This document shows, piece by piece, positions 47,601 to 60,600 of a stretch of 64,000 nucleotides of DNA. The DNA lies in assembly GCA_039000515.1 (NCBI GenBank), contig JBCFYV010000012.1:84749784-84813783 (forward strand), written 5' to 3'. How positions within the stretch are numbered: position 1 is the first letter of the stretch; each line of letters begins with the position of its first letter. Position numbers and translations under genes: made by a program. The DNA is from Timema cristinae (lineage: Eukaryota; Arthropoda; Insecta; Phasmatodea; Timematidae). Under the pieces are notes generated by a model. That model was not told the origin of the DNA and did not search any database. It saw nothing but the letters and a program-made list of their open reading frames with translations.

Positions 47601-50600
47601 AAAAAAATAATTTTACTATCAATTTAAGAAAAAGAAGAAAAGGTTTACATTCATCATAACTTTACCGTTTTGTGTATAAAAATTACATTAGTAAAAAAAA
47701 ATATTTCTTTAGTAAAAGACAAGAGAAAAATGAGTTAATAATGAAAAAAATAGCATCCATCCATAATTATAATTTAAACACGCGATATACAGGATCACGA
47801 CAGTTACATAATAGAACACGAAAACCAGGTCCCATTTAAGACGATGGTAGCATTACATAAAGATACAAAAAATATACAAAATAAATAAACCAAAAAGGCA
47901 AAATTAGAGAAACAAAACTACACGGACCTTTAACCCATATATCAAAAATAGAAAAGAAAGCGACTACGTGCTAAATTTAAAATCAAACCCCACAAAGATT
48001 AAAAGAGAAAAAATGTTAGTGTTTCATGTCAATCAGGTCCAGAAAGAAATAATGGCATCACCTTTACTGACAGGAAGTCGTGTCTCAGGAGAGGCCAATC
48101 AGAGACAAGAACGCAAGACAAATATAGTTATTACCGCTAACCTTTACAAAATACATTGAAACCAAGTATAAACAAAAGGAACCAAAAATAACAACACCCC
48201 TCCCTCCATTAGTTAAAATAATTGCATTAAGAAAATAGGTACATAGAGATTCAATTATTAAGAAACGATTATTAAAATTTTAGTTCCATTAATTTCCGTC
48301 GAGATTGCCACGTACTGAGAAAGTAATACAGAAACCATTTTTAGTTCAATCTTTGCCTGTTATTCTTCGCTACTCGCCACTACTAGAATATTCAAGGTCG
48401 ATTGAACACAGATCAGTCTACACCAATGACAATTAGTACACCGTGGTAAACGTTTACTCACAACTTTATCTAAAATCGCTGTTCTCTGCAGGGGAATTAG
48501 AAAAAATGTACAAAATCCTCTTAAACTGGCAAAAAATATACATACATTACGATTAATTTAAGCTGCATTTGATATATTAAATTTAGTTGATATGCATGAC
48601 AGTGAACATAAGCAGCGTTAGGATAGCTCTGCTTTATTTTAGCCTGAACACTCATAACTGAAGCATCATCATATGCTTGTGATATTAACTTACCAGGCTC
48701 TTTCTCTACATGTTGATGATCTATTTCCTCTTTGAGACAATTTTACAAAGATACAGTGTCATGAAATGGGGGTTTACATAGTTCCAAAATCTTTCCACTA
48801 GTTTTCTGTTTACTATATACTAGTAAATTATTACCATTTGAAAAGTAGCTGAGACATAAGTTGTTTCATCAGCTATAGCACCCAAAAAACTGGCATTATT
48901 AATTTATTTTTAAATTTCTTCATGGCAAATATCCAGCATAGTTCGAAAGCGCCACAGAATCAAATACAGTTTAGGATATTTAAAACATACCTGTTAGTCA
49001 CTTTTTTTATTGTGAAGCTTGATAGCTCTTCTGTAGCCAGAATATAACTGTGATTGTATGTTGGTCTGGTCAAGTGCAGCCAAATCTAAAGAATTGTCCT
49101 TGTGTAACAATGATATGAAAGTAGTCTTTTCCTTTACATTTTTGAAAACTAAATGCCTCTAAAAGCTTTTTGGAGTGGTCCTTCCTTGCCAAGTAATGAA
49201 AAGTGAGGCATCTATAATTTATTTGAAATGTAATACAAGGCCATCTTTAAGCTTAAAGTTAAAAACTTAGGAAAATTTCATGCAGGGGGTTAAAACACCC
49301 CTCCCTTCACCCTTAAACATACCTTAACAAATTAATAGGTTTACAACCTAAACGGGTAGTAAGATTCAGTGCTAAAAATAATCTAGCAAATCAATAGATC
49401 TATACCTGAACGAAAAAAAAAATTAAGTGGCTATTTTGACAAAATAAAAAAATGCATAACTGATCAGCCATGTTGCTTATAAAAGTGCCAATATGAATTA
49501 TAGATCAAATGGTATACCTAAAACTGTATCTCAAAGAATTATCATTTCTACAAACATGCAATAATTATCGAGGACATTTATATTTTTTGTAGAAAACCAA
49601 ACTCTTGCAAACGAGACACAATTATCTAGTTTGAAGAAATCTGGAATATCTATAAATGAAACTACACAATGTAATCTCATGCAAGAATCCATTTTAATTA
49701 AACCAAATAAAACTGCCACACCTGTTAGATGATGTCACAAATATAAAAGCCCAAATTAAAACAACTGTTATTGTTATTGGTGTTGTTGTTGATGATTATG
49801 AGTATGAGTATGATGATTATATGATGATGATTATTATGATTATGATTGAACCTTTAAGATTTATTATATTTTTTAAGGATAAGGATTCAAGAAAAGGAGG
49901 TTTAATATATGAATAACAATTATAGAAGATTTTACTAAAACAATGTTTTATGACTGGTAGGATTGTCGTATTTACACTTTACTCACACTTTCTCGTCAAT
50001 GAGTTTAATAGGCACCTCCAGTTCGTCGATGGGTTTGAGCTGGCGAACATTTTCTCCATCCGACGGATCTGTTTCTCGATCTTCTTGCGTTTGCGGTCCT
50101 CGCGCTGCTTCAAGATAGCTGGGTCAAGCTTCTTCTTCTTTTTCAAAGGTTCGGCACTGGAGGTAAAACAGTCAAGATCTTATTCTTTCAAATACAAGTT
50201 TATATAGGTATCAAATAAACCAACTAGTCCTATAGAGTATAAACCAGTTACCAAAATGTGTCATTTTCAAAAGAATCGAACTAAAATCATCTAATACTCA
50301 TTGATACAAATGTTGAGCTTTCCTAGCCCCTCTGATAGTAGAGCAAACAAGTGGTTCAGAGCCCACTATAATCCGGAGGTTTTAGCTTCTAGCAGTCCAG
50401 CTACAATCACAGGTTGCCAAGTCTTAAAAAAAAATACTTTAAAATGTGTCAAAGTATCCTACCTTAAAAGGATATTATAAAAATACAAATATTTTATAAG
50501 AGAAAAATTACTTAAAGTGGCTAATGTTTGGTAAACTTTCTTATCTTCCTGGACTAAGGTAGGTAACCTAAACCATCCATTTATAATATGGTAGCGGTAA

Positions 50601-50669
50601 AGCACTTACTAGAGACATCCTGTTGCTCGGAAAAGCAAAGGACCAGCACTAGTCATCAAGTTTCTCTGG
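41578..50669 (-). CDS. mRpL40: Mitochondrial large-subunit ribosomal protein L40 (mL40), spliced, first exon not found
   Basis: Minus-strand exons 50669-50610, 50156-49987, 45886-45688 and 41691-41578 have GT/AG borders and consistent phases, giving about 181 residues plus a missing N-terminus. The product is a structural component of the mitochondrial ribosome large subunit. Recognised family blocks in order: AEPLKKKKKLDPAI after a presumed targeting region, the basic KRKKIEKQIRRMEK, RQLKPIDELEVPIKLIDE, the helical LTEKEWCRYRYRMHLQDLQL, ALDELREESEDLYQAAIQ, and the C-terminal DPKLIPFKACGPVRTPPI ending in KKW-S-stop. One base is missing from the A-run at 50050-50053, so the frame switches between MEK and RQLKP. 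An AATAAA overlaps the stop. The gene sits head-to-head with CFAP157. Confidence 0.92.
42440..42640 (+). mobile_element. SINE family 2
   Basis: AAATGGTCAAAGGTGTCACC head, GACGGGGAGATCAGTGTTCA, GGTGGTTTTTCCTAAATGG and CACACAAATGGAAGTA. In the last mRpL40 intron. Confidence 0.75.
42641..45687. other. mRpL40 last intron, remaining part
   Basis: Phrases GACCCGAATAAAGTACGACC and TCTCGAATATAATACGACC (43610-43705) look like one end of a DNA transposon whose other end was not found. 42290-42420 and 45230-45335 share a GTTACAT/TGTAACAC-rich motif. Otherwise AT-rich. Confidence 0.35.
45688..45886 (-). CDS. mRpL40: mRpL40, central helical exon
   Basis: Acceptor GAATTCCAG and donor ATACAG/GTGACA (minus strand). 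It encodes LPALSLKEQESRVLTEKEW through LDELREESEDLYQAAIQ, the conserved central helices of mL40. Reading past the donor meets a stop after about 11 codons, but the phase-0 donor and the conserved exon at 41691 show that the protein continues. Confidence 0.92.
46208..46240. repeat. (TG)n microsatellite
   Basis: Short GTGTGTGTGTATGTGTGTG run in the second mRpL40 intron. Confidence 0.9.
46562..47290 (-). mobile_element. hAT transposase C-terminal relic (ZMYM1-like)
   Basis: Minus strand. An intact 101-codon piece (46867-46562) holds the hAT dimerisation signature (TTAESERCFSTLKHVKTFL; the AESERCFS block is diagnostic). Upstream to about 47290 the frame is broken, with pieces resembling LRRTFECMDTIETRDH. 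No ends or target duplication identified. It lies in an mRpL40 intron in the same orientation as the gene, but the frame has no splice-site support. Confidence 0.82.
47291..49129. other. mRpL40 intron, A-rich
   Basis: Adenine-rich plus strand, poor in features. 48600-49100 may hold further decayed transposase sequence (minus strand), but nothing could be supported. Confidence 0.35.
49130..49250. repeat. Copy of the 13385-13900 repeat unit
   Basis: TTTTTGAAAACTAAATGCCTC, AAAGCTTTTTGGAGTGGTCC, then TGTAATACAAGG, matching the last unit and 3' flank at 13840-13895. Confidence 0.7.
49775..49850. repeat. Imperfect GAT/TTG trinucleotide run
   Basis: Repeated TGATGATTATGAGTATGA-type triplets, low complexity. 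Confidence 0.7.
49987..50156 (-). CDS. mRpL40: mRpL40, lysine-rich exon with one-base frameshift
   Basis: Acceptor TTACCTCCAG and donor AAAGT/GTGAGT (minus strand). It encodes AEPLKKKKKLDPAILKQRED and, one frame over, RQLKPIDELEVPIKLIDEK, both conserved in mL40. The frame breaks at the A-run 50050-50053 (TTTT on the plus strand). One more A would restore a 57-codon exon with the right exit phase. Confidence 0.9.
50610..50669 (-). CDS. mRpL40: mRpL40, N-terminal exon
   Basis: Acceptor TCTTGCAG and donor CTCTA/GTAAGT on the minus strand. It encodes QRNLMTSAGPLLFRATGCL, an arginine- and serine-bearing stretch without acidic residues, typical of a mitochondrial targeting peptide. It joins in phase 2 to AEPLKKKKK. 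The Met at the fifth codon could be the start, but the exon opens mid-codon, so another exon upstream is more likely. Confidence 0.75.
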
Positions 50670-53600
50670 CTGCAAGACATGGGAGATAATGGCAACCTAT
50701 AAATGCATGTATTGAATAAGTTATAATTTTATTTCACAACAAACATGTCAACTGGTACCGGTACCCTTAAGTTTAAAAGGTGTAAGGGTCCTAGTGATTT
50801 TTGGAGACTTGCTAGTTTAGTGCAGTCATACTATGGTTGGTAGAAAGGACATTCTAGAGAATACAATATTTTTGCATCCATAATGATAACATTTCACTAG
50901 GAGCTGTCTTGCTAGTCTGAACCAGCATTGGTCCAGAAGATGTAGTGTGATCCAAACCTCCCTTAGTTTTATTCTGACACCACTCATGGTCACATTGGTG
51001 TTTTCTCTTCATCTTACAGTGAAAACCTGCTGTTGACATTATGTCTTGCTAGTGTAATAGTGTTTTCTCGCGAATTTATTGCACAATATTGTCAAGCAAA
51101 TGAAAACATAAATTTAAGAAAGGTGACACATTAATAAAATTATTCTATGGACAGGCCTATCATAGTTTATATTTTAAAAATTCCACAGATACAAGAATGT
51201 GTTTCAAAGCCAATTTAATAAAATGTATAGGCCTAAGAATCAATTTCAAATAATAATGGATTAATGTATAGGCCTAAAGTTGTAGTTCCTTGGTTATTTT
51301 TATCACCCTTTGATAATCTTAATGTCCTTGACAGTTTCAGGTTTGGATTAGCAAGACCATGCTGTATTTTATTGTTTTGCTACAAACTATTAAAAGTGAC
51401 AACTACAGAGCTCATGAATTGACTAAATTATTTGTGATAGGATACACACTATTGCTAATACAAAAGGCATTTTCTTTATATTATCACTATACATTTCATT
51501 GTTATAATTACCCGTCAAGAACATGACAAATTGAATAACATGTATACAGAGATTTATTAAGTTTGATAATTTTGAACAGTTAGACCTATACAATTAAAAT
51601 AAAAGTTACTAAAGTTACAAGTTAACTATAGAAACATAAATGTTGACTACAGTGCAGTCGGTATCTTTTATGTTTACTTAGGGTGCCAGTATGTTATTTG
51701 CATTATGTTTTTTTAACGCATATGAATATGTAATAATTACTCTAATGTGTGAATAAGATTGTTGAATTTAGAGATAGTGTAGCCGCACATATGTGGAGGG
51801 ATAGTGTGAATTGGGAAATCATCTAGGAAAGGCCAACCTCGGTGAACCTGACCGGTATCAAACCCTAGTGCTCATTGTCCGAAATAATTGTGATACTATC
51901 AAATTGTAATCCTAGCAGAAAAATAATCAATCATGGATAAATTTTAAAGAAAAAATCGATTATCACATCACCTTGAAATATATTGAAATAAGTGTGAACA
52001 TAACATTTTTTAAATTTATATTTTAAACTAGACAGCTTATTAGGTTAGTATAAATATTACACAGATCAAATTAACACAAATGTTTCAAAAATGTGGTCTA
52101 TGTTTTAATATGGTTCAAAGTTATTTTCCGCTAGATGCTGCTCTCTTTACATCTTTGCCAGCACTTTTATTGTTTAAATTCACGGTCTCAGTGGCTTAGT
52201 AAGCATTTATTTGAGTGAAATTTTCAAATAATAGAAAGACTTGTTTATTTAAAGTCACTGTTAGTACAAGACCAACTTTCTTATTCTCATTAGGCTAAAA
52301 ATGAGTTTTATAAAATCAGTTTCAAAAGATGGAGGTTTGTGAAACTAATATTTTTCTTTTATATATCTTTAAACTCTAAAATTAACCACCAAAATTAAGT
52401 TGATATTTTAAAGAAATATAAATAAAATATAAGTAAGTTTAGAATAATCTTTATTTTGATTATGAAATTAACATTTTCCACCAAGTACACAATGATATTA
52501 TGTAAATACAAACAAATTTAAACTTAATAGGGAGTACCTACAATAATAATCTAATATTTATCACATTCTAATTTGGCATGGACAGAACACTAATATTCTG
52601 AAAAAGCTTTATATTCAGTTTATCAAGTAATAAAAGAACTGTGAGTACCGAATTTGTTTGTTAGAGAATAGTAGAGTTGTTTTGACCTAAGGGTCACGAT
52701 GTGTTTTTTTATGGCTGGTTTGAGAGGGGAAGGGGTTGGTTTCCAATGTTTGTTGAGGTAAATGCGTTGTTTTTACTATTTTAAGGAATTATAATGGTGT
52801 TAGGGAGGGTGAAAATTTTAAATATAAATGTATAAAATAATAATTACTAGTTAATGCTTAGGCTCCTTTTGATTATCCATATTTGATATTGCGTTCAGCA
52901 TACATAATTTACCATTAATTTTGGGGTGGGGCACGCTAGCAAAGATTCCAAAACAGCAATATTTTTGCAACAACTTATATGAATTCATAAACCCAACTAA
53001 TTTTTCTTAAACCATTTTCCTCTCTTCCACCAAGCTAATATTTGTTTATTTCCACTAAGTTATACCTACTCCACCAATGTAGGCTAACTAAATGAGGATA
53101 GCATGGACGGATAGAATACAAGTTTAAAAAATATAAAATGGATTTGAACTTTGGTAGGTGATCAAGAGGCCACAATGGTCTGAAACCCTGCTAAATATTG
53201 GAAACCATTAAAATAGTACCAACACTTTAATCTCCAAGCACAAATAAGATGAATGCCAGTTTTAAGGACCTTTCTTTTTGCTTATTATGCTTGCGGAATG
53301 AACTAATTTGATTTCAAACCTCGGTCAAATCAGTTTAATGACCAACTTTGAATCAACCTAATTCCTTTAATGTAAATGTTTCTTCACACCCAAGATATGA
53401 TATAATAGGTACTTAATTAGTTTCAAACAATAACAGTTTTAGGCACTAGAGACATATTTACGCACACACAAAATACTAATGTTATATTCGTTGTTCCCTC
53501 AAAACTATTGCCTAACAAACTTCTCACACTTTGATTTTTGTATGTTGTTTTATCACTGGTATATTTTTATAGAGATTAGGCCTATTGCGATTTTATTATT

Positions 53601-54319
53601 TGAAAGGGGTGTGCTCATCTCCATTCATTATTGCAGATACTACTGGTTTATATCAATACTAGCGCATGCGTATTGGATACCATTCCTTATTGCCGCTATT
53701 CCCATTCTAATTTTGTAATAATTCCACTCATTGTTTTATTTCCATGGTAATGGAACACGGTGACTAACAATGTTTTCAGACTATCAGATATTGCTTCTTG
53801 GTAGAATACAAAAATTATAATTGCTTTTTATAAAATAATTATAAAACCTAAAATTGATTTTGTTGTCGTTGTTATTCAACAATAGGTACTATAGGTGAAT
53901 TGTATAATGCATGTTTTTCAAGTTAAAAGTCAATAATACATTTTTTTATTCTCTTAGTATATTTAAATACCATGGAATAATAAATTTACCAAATTTGTGG
54001 TGTTTGATTTCATTAAATACTGTGGTAATATTAATTATGTATAAATAAATAGTCCATTTAAAAACTATCCTGTTCAAGGTATAACAAATACCTACTGTTA
54101 ATAATACAATCCTTCCTTATGAGCTGAGCCTTTTAGTTTAGTGGCTATTGGCCAACTGCTCCACCTCTCTACTCCCCTTACCTTCATTATTTAAACATTT
54201 ACTGTATTATTTTTAATCTAAATCATAAAAAAAAATTTTCTAAAATGTAATTCTCGAGAGTTTATCTTTGTGTTAGTTAACTGTCCCTGTAGCTTGAAAC
54301 TGGTGTGTCAAATTGAAAT
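50670..54319. other. Spacer between divergent mRpL40 and CFAP157
   Basis: Must hold the CFAP157 promoter and probably the first mRpL40 exon. AT-rich. A degraded minus SINE-2 lies at 51735-51890 (CACATATGTGGAGGGATAG; CCGGTATCAAACCCTAG). No convincing TATA or initiator was found. A possible small exon near 51039-51018 has the wrong phase. Confidence 0.5.
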
Positions 54320-54447
54320 ATGGTGAAGAAGGGCAAGGGCAAGAAAGGGGGGAAGAAGGCAGAAGCCGTTGAAAAGGAAGAGTTGACGGAAGTGGACAAG
54401 GAACTCTTCCAGATACAGATCACAGACTTGCAGAGGAAGGTTGAGAG
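54320..54447 (+). CDS. CFAP157: CFAP157, exon 1
   Basis: ATG at 54320 opens the Lys/Gly-rich head, followed by the conserved [16 protein letters not shown]. Donor GAGAG/GTACTA leaves phase 2. Reading on would stop at 54586 in unrelated sequence, so the splice is preferred. Confidence 0.92.
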
Positions 54448-57400
54448 GTACTACCATTACTCATCTACCAACACTGGTAATTATTTATCTGGAGATAGGA
54501 TGGGAAACAAGGTGATAAAAACAAACATTGATTCAAGTGTTACGGGTAACCAACTTAAAGCAAAAGGAAATATGTCAAATTTGTAACAAAGTTAAAAATA
54601 TTAATTTGAAGCAAATAAATTTACTAATTTTTGTTAATATTAAAATGGAATATCTCCATACCAGTTTGTTTTTAACTGGCCTAATATTTATAATAATTTA
54701 AACACCACTATATCCGCAAATGTTGGTAATATTTTGTTAACATTTGGCGGCCACTCGGTTGATATAGCTTGCTTGCGGGCTAGCACCATGGAGTTTGTAT
54801 ACTATCAATAACTGTCTGGAAATCAATAGTATACAATTCTTGATTACATGAAAGACATTACAGGCTACAGTTGTTGATTGTTTAAGTCACCACTCTAAAG
54901 TTAATTGTTTGAGAGTCAACATTATTCCAGAACCTGATATGTCCCCAGGCTGAAGGCCCGCTGTCTGGAGCTAGAACTCAGCAATGAGGAATACCAGAAA
55001 AAATATGAGCAGTTGGACGAAGATCGGGCAGACATCATTGCGTACCTCAACAGGGTGATCCAACAGAAAGCAGATGAAATCACGGAATTGCAGGAGAGAC
55101 TGATTGGCCTGCAGAAGGTTAGCACAAAAAATTCAGAGAAGGTTTTTATTAGTGCACTTAAGTGCCAGTGTATTGAGAGTATCTTGAGGGAACACAATAT
55201 GGATGATGAATTTAACTAAATGCATAGTTTGTCTGAAAAGGGTATGGGAAACTTTACTGTAAAAAATAAAATACCGAGTGAAGCCGGCCAAAGATCATAC
55301 TGTGCCTTCTGAGGTCTAGTTCAGGTATACTTTATTTGCAGACATCCCTGCCAATTACGTCAGCTTAAAACTTGAGTGAATGAATTTAGCTCAAGATTCA
55401 AAATAAACTTACAACCAACATAGCAAATTGACAATGTGTCCAACTCTGACTGGGCGTAGTGAGGATTTTTTTTATACTTCTCAGACAAATGCCTAAGTGT
55501 AATTCCGCTTGTATAGGCTTTCCCTTCTTATTCTTCCTCCTAAGTATAAAATGAATATCCTTGTGTAATCTGGTACATGGTCAACCCAGAACAGGAGTGT
55601 CTTGGAGTTCACTAATTGACAAGATACTAATTTGTTGATGTGATGTTGACAGTGGAAGGCGTCAACTAATGAACCAGACACTAATCTTGTTGCTGTGATG
55701 TTGACAGTTGATCTACTAATGGACCAGACACTTTCTTGTTGTGATATTGGCGGTTGATCTACTAATGGACTAGACACTAATCTTGTTGACAGTTGAAGGA
55801 GCCCACTAACTTGTTGCTGTGATGTACAATCAAAGGAACCACTAATCTTGTTTCTGTAATGTTGACAGTCGAAGGAGTTTACTAATAGACCAGACACTAA
55901 TCTGGTTACTGTGATGTTAACAGTCGAAGGAGGCCACCACAGACATGTACAGAGAGCAGATTGCTGGGCTGGAACATGAGTACAAGATCATGCACGAGCA
56001 ACTCACCTCAGAGATAAAATTGCTCAGTAAGTAACACCAAGGTAGTAAAGCCCATCACGGTTCAAACATTTTGTGATTTTTATGGAAATCTACAGTTCAA
56101 TTTTAAAGGATCGGAGGGTCTAATCTCTAAAACAAGTTGTTTCACCAATGCTGCTACATTCCCAAATTGAACCAAAATAGCTTCTCCAATGCTACACAGC
56201 TTACTACACATTCAAACTACTCAAAACTTACACTCACTAGTATCAGGTTAGGGTGGAACATACCTGCATTCATTTGGGGAAATACCTCATACTGCAGAGC
56301 CGTAGTGAGGGAGGGAAGGTAGCAGGGGCGGCCGCCCCAGGCGCTGAGCCGGAAGGGGAGGTGAGGGTGGGGGGAGGGGGACAGAGGACCGTCAAAACAT
56401 AAAAGATGTATAAAATTTAAACTTAATACTTCAAAGATAAAATGTTGACCAGATGAAAACCCAAGTAATGGAGAACTACACTCACCTGAACGCCAAATAT
56501 TTGGATAGATTTGACTTGGATGACAGTACATTTTACTATGATTACAAAAAACTTGAGAGGCGTGGCACAGCTAGTGAGGATGCTGACCTTCACAGCCTCC
56601 ATCACTAAGAGCAAATTAATCATATATAAAAAGTAATCTTCATTCAAACTATTTTCATTTTTTCTTTCTTATACACCCCCTATTGAAGCTCATAAATCAC
56701 CACAGGCTATAGAAAAGCACTACCTATAATAATATTATAGTTATAAATTAATAATATTATATTATAGGTTATTTTATAGTAAAAAATATTAAATTATAAA
56801 TAATATTTTATATATAGTTTTCAACGTTTTGTTACTATTTAATACAATTATCAAATCATATATGGGACAATACAAGTAACAATAATACAGTAATAGCATT
56901 ATGTTTATTATACAGGTATTGTTTTATACTTGCAATAGTTATATAATAAAATCTGACGCTCTGACCTGCACTGGCGGGACTGGAGAAGGGGGGTGCCAAT
57001 TTTACTATTTGCCCTGAACGCCAATACCATTAGCTATGGCCCTGTTTACTGTATGCACCCTTTTTGAATTTTCAAGACACTGAGCTAAAACTCTGGTCTA
57101 CCTGGTCAGGAATGCACACAGTGACATCTAGATCTTTCAACAACAAAGAAATTGCTACCCAATTTTGTTTTTTGTTTTTTCCTTAAAGATGGGTTGAATC
57201 TAGTTTTTCTCAAATCTGAATATTCATTTTACCTCACGTATCTCAGAATGTTATCCCAAAACGCAGAAAACATTATAAACATAAGAGATCAACTTTCCCA
57301 CATTGGTAGGATTTTGTAGGTGACCTGGTGGTCTAGGGGTAAGGTGTCGGGCTTTTGTGCCGAGTGTCCGGAGCTCAATCCTCGGTCCCGGCACAAATTT

Positions 57401-57623
57401 ATCTGATTATCAAACCCTCCCTTCACCTCTAACAAGATGTGTATTGATCACAACTTGTGAATGTGAGGAATGCCAGGCCTCCACCGTGGTTCGGATCCCA
57501 CGATAAACTGTAGATCCTCCATTTCATCTCACAATTACCCTACCATTACACATTAGCGTCAGTGCATATAACCCGAACGGGTAGTAAGAAGCGGTGCTGC
57601 TGCTAATAATGATGATGATGATG

Positions 57624-57655
<32 letters not shown>

Positions 57656-60600
57656 TAATTTTGTATTCAATTCTAATTTTGTTAGAATAAAGTTGTAAAT
57701 TACCAGTCTGGTTTCTGTCTGCTACGTTTGTCCTAATGTTTATTACTAATAAGCATAGTGTTAGTTTTAAATATTGGCTATAATAATTCACATTTAAAAT
57801 TCGTAAACAGATGCATAGGCCTTTTTTCCCTTAAATCTTGACTGTTATTTTTTCAAATCCTCATATTTCATCAGTATATATTATATACTTAAGCATTCTA
57901 GTAAATGAAGGATTTTAAGATTAAAGGGGCCAATCCCTAGTCTTTCTTCAACACTGCCCATAAATGAGAGCAATTTGATTCATAGCAATTCTGTAAAATA
58001 AGTACTTATTTGTGTGTGTTTGTGCAGGCGGCAAACTGAACTCTCTAGAAGAGTTTCGCATCCAGCGAGATGACCTTATGAGCAAGTATAAGTTACAGGA
58101 GCAGCATCTAGAGGAACAGGAACAGAGACACCGCAGGACAATCTATGAGACTGAGCGCAAATTCATCATAGGCAAGGACAAGTAGGAGCACTCCTTGATA
58201 ATTCTGGAATTCTAATTGTAGTAGCGGCTCACCCTGACACACTTAAACAGTTCTGCTGTTCAAGTGTGTAGGAACACACTTTAACCAATATACTGTTCCA
58301 GGCTAAAAGGAACACACCTCAACAGTTATACTGTTCGAGACTAGTAAGAACACACCTTGACAGTCATACTGTTCAAAACTAGTAGGAACACACAGTAATA
58401 CTGTTCAAGACTAGTAGGAACACACCTTAACAGTTATACTGTTCGAGACTAGCAGGAACACACCTTAACAGTTATACTGTTCAAGACTAGTAGGAACACA
58501 CCTTGACAGTTATACTGTTCAAGACTAGTAGGAACACACCTTAAACAGTTATACTGTTCAAGACTAGTAGAACACACCTTGACAGTTATACTGTTCAAGA
58601 CTAGTAGGAACACACCTTAACAGTTATACTGTTCAAGACTATAGGAACACACCTTGACAGTTATACTGTTCAAGACTAGTAGGAACACACCTTAACAGTT
58701 ATACTGTTCAAGACTAGTAGGAACACACCTTGACAGTTATACTGTTCCAGATTATTAGGAACACACTATCTCCTAACAACATTTGATATAAGTGGGATAA
58801 AAAATGAAACAGGATTTTTATTGTTATTGCAGGATTTTATGTACCAAGCACACTTGGACTATTGGTGGCTGGTTACTCACGGTAATTGTGGTCGTAGCAC
58901 AAACTTATAAGAAGCCAGAGGTGGTAGGACTGGACTAACATCTTATCCTCCATATTTAAAGTGTAAACAAAGACTAGTGCCATAATTGAGACCTCCCCAT
59001 GTGATGGCTGCACCTTTATACAATGACTGTGCAGGTTGAAGAAAGAAATGGAAGACAAACTCCTGCAACTATCAACAGACTTCCAGGCCGCAACACAAGT
59101 CCGCATTGCTGCGACTACGCACCGCGCCATTCGTGAGAATATTGCCATCAACAATGAGGTAATATGTTCAGTTTATATGTGGCTCGCCGGCATCTTTGGC
59201 CTTATAGTTTGTGTGCTAACTCTCTGAACCAAGAGCTAGGTTGGAGCTATATCCCAACATCTACCAACAATTGTGTACACTCGCCCTTCAAGAAAGTGCC
59301 AGAGCAATTCATTATTACACTAAAAGTTCATAAAAAAAGTTTTTAATCTTTGAATCTTGAATAGCATCAAGTATTTAAAGGATTAAAGGAACCATCCCTA
59401 ATAGTTTTTATTAACATTGAATTTGAATTACCATTGGTTCTCATATTCCCTTCATCATTCCAGAAAATTTAGAGTTTGCATTATTTTGCACAACGTTCAT
59501 ACTTAATATCATTCTTGGTTTCCCCCTTCATAATACACTTCATCTTGAATTGTAGCAATAGTTTATATGGGGACATCTTGTCAACTATTGACGTTATTGG
59601 TCTTATATTCTCAGCTCACGAGGATGCTGAAGAAGTCAGAAGAGTTGAACAGTGAGAACAAAGTTCTGAGGAGTCGAGACAATGACCTGAGGCTTGAAGT
59701 CAAACTTCACCAGGAAGAAAAAGAAATAACTCTTTCCAAGAATCTGGTACAGCTAAAGGTAAGTGTTTTCCAAATTATAAAGCTATCTCTTAATACAAGA
59801 TTATCCTAGTATCACAAGACTAACTATCCTATATTACAAGAATATTCTATATTACAAGACTATCCTTATTATTAGACAGTTCCTTCTTTCTACAATAATA
59901 TTCTTTATTATAGGACTATCCCTTACAATATTATAATACTATTCCATTTATAATCTTATATCACAATACAATTCTGTATTACAAGATTATCCTATTTTGC
60001 ATATTTTGTTTTATAAGAATATTCTATATTCCAAGACCTTATTACAATACAATCCTGTATATCCCCTGTGTACTATTTCAAATGTATTAAAATCAGACAG
60101 AAACTCAAAACTCAATAACACTTTACTTTATAATCTTTTGTTAATACAATGAATGCAAAACATTATCTCTCACTTAACAATCAACCATAAAATAAACGTT
60201 ACCACTAGAAGCTCAATAAAACCTCCCACAAGTATAGTTCGTATAACAATACTATCCTGTATTACAAGACAACACACACAAATACACCAAGCTGTGCATG
60301 TTAAACATAACCATTAGGAATATTATTAAATCCTATATTAGTGAATTCAAACATACCTGTATTAGAAAATATCCATTATTCCAACCATTTCTGTAGATAT
60401 GTCATGATAAGCCGACTACGGGCCTAACAGGCATCTGGTTTGATACTAAACAGGATTTTAACTAGTGGGAGAAGTTATGATTTTTAAAATGTATATAGTA
60501 CACTTTTGCATTAAGCTTATTTATACTCTAACAACCCTACAAATAATTTTTTTAGCACTGCATTTTACTACCCATTTTGGCTATAAACTTATGTACTAAT

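Noticed and set aside
50854..51039. First exon of mRpL40 (ATG at 51039, donor GTAAGA near 51017)
   Set aside because: It ends in phase 1, whereas the exon at 50669 needs phase 2; joining gives an early stop.
54448..54586. CFAP157 exon 1 reading through to 54586
   Set aside because: The coiled-coil pattern and family match end at the donor; the continuation is random.
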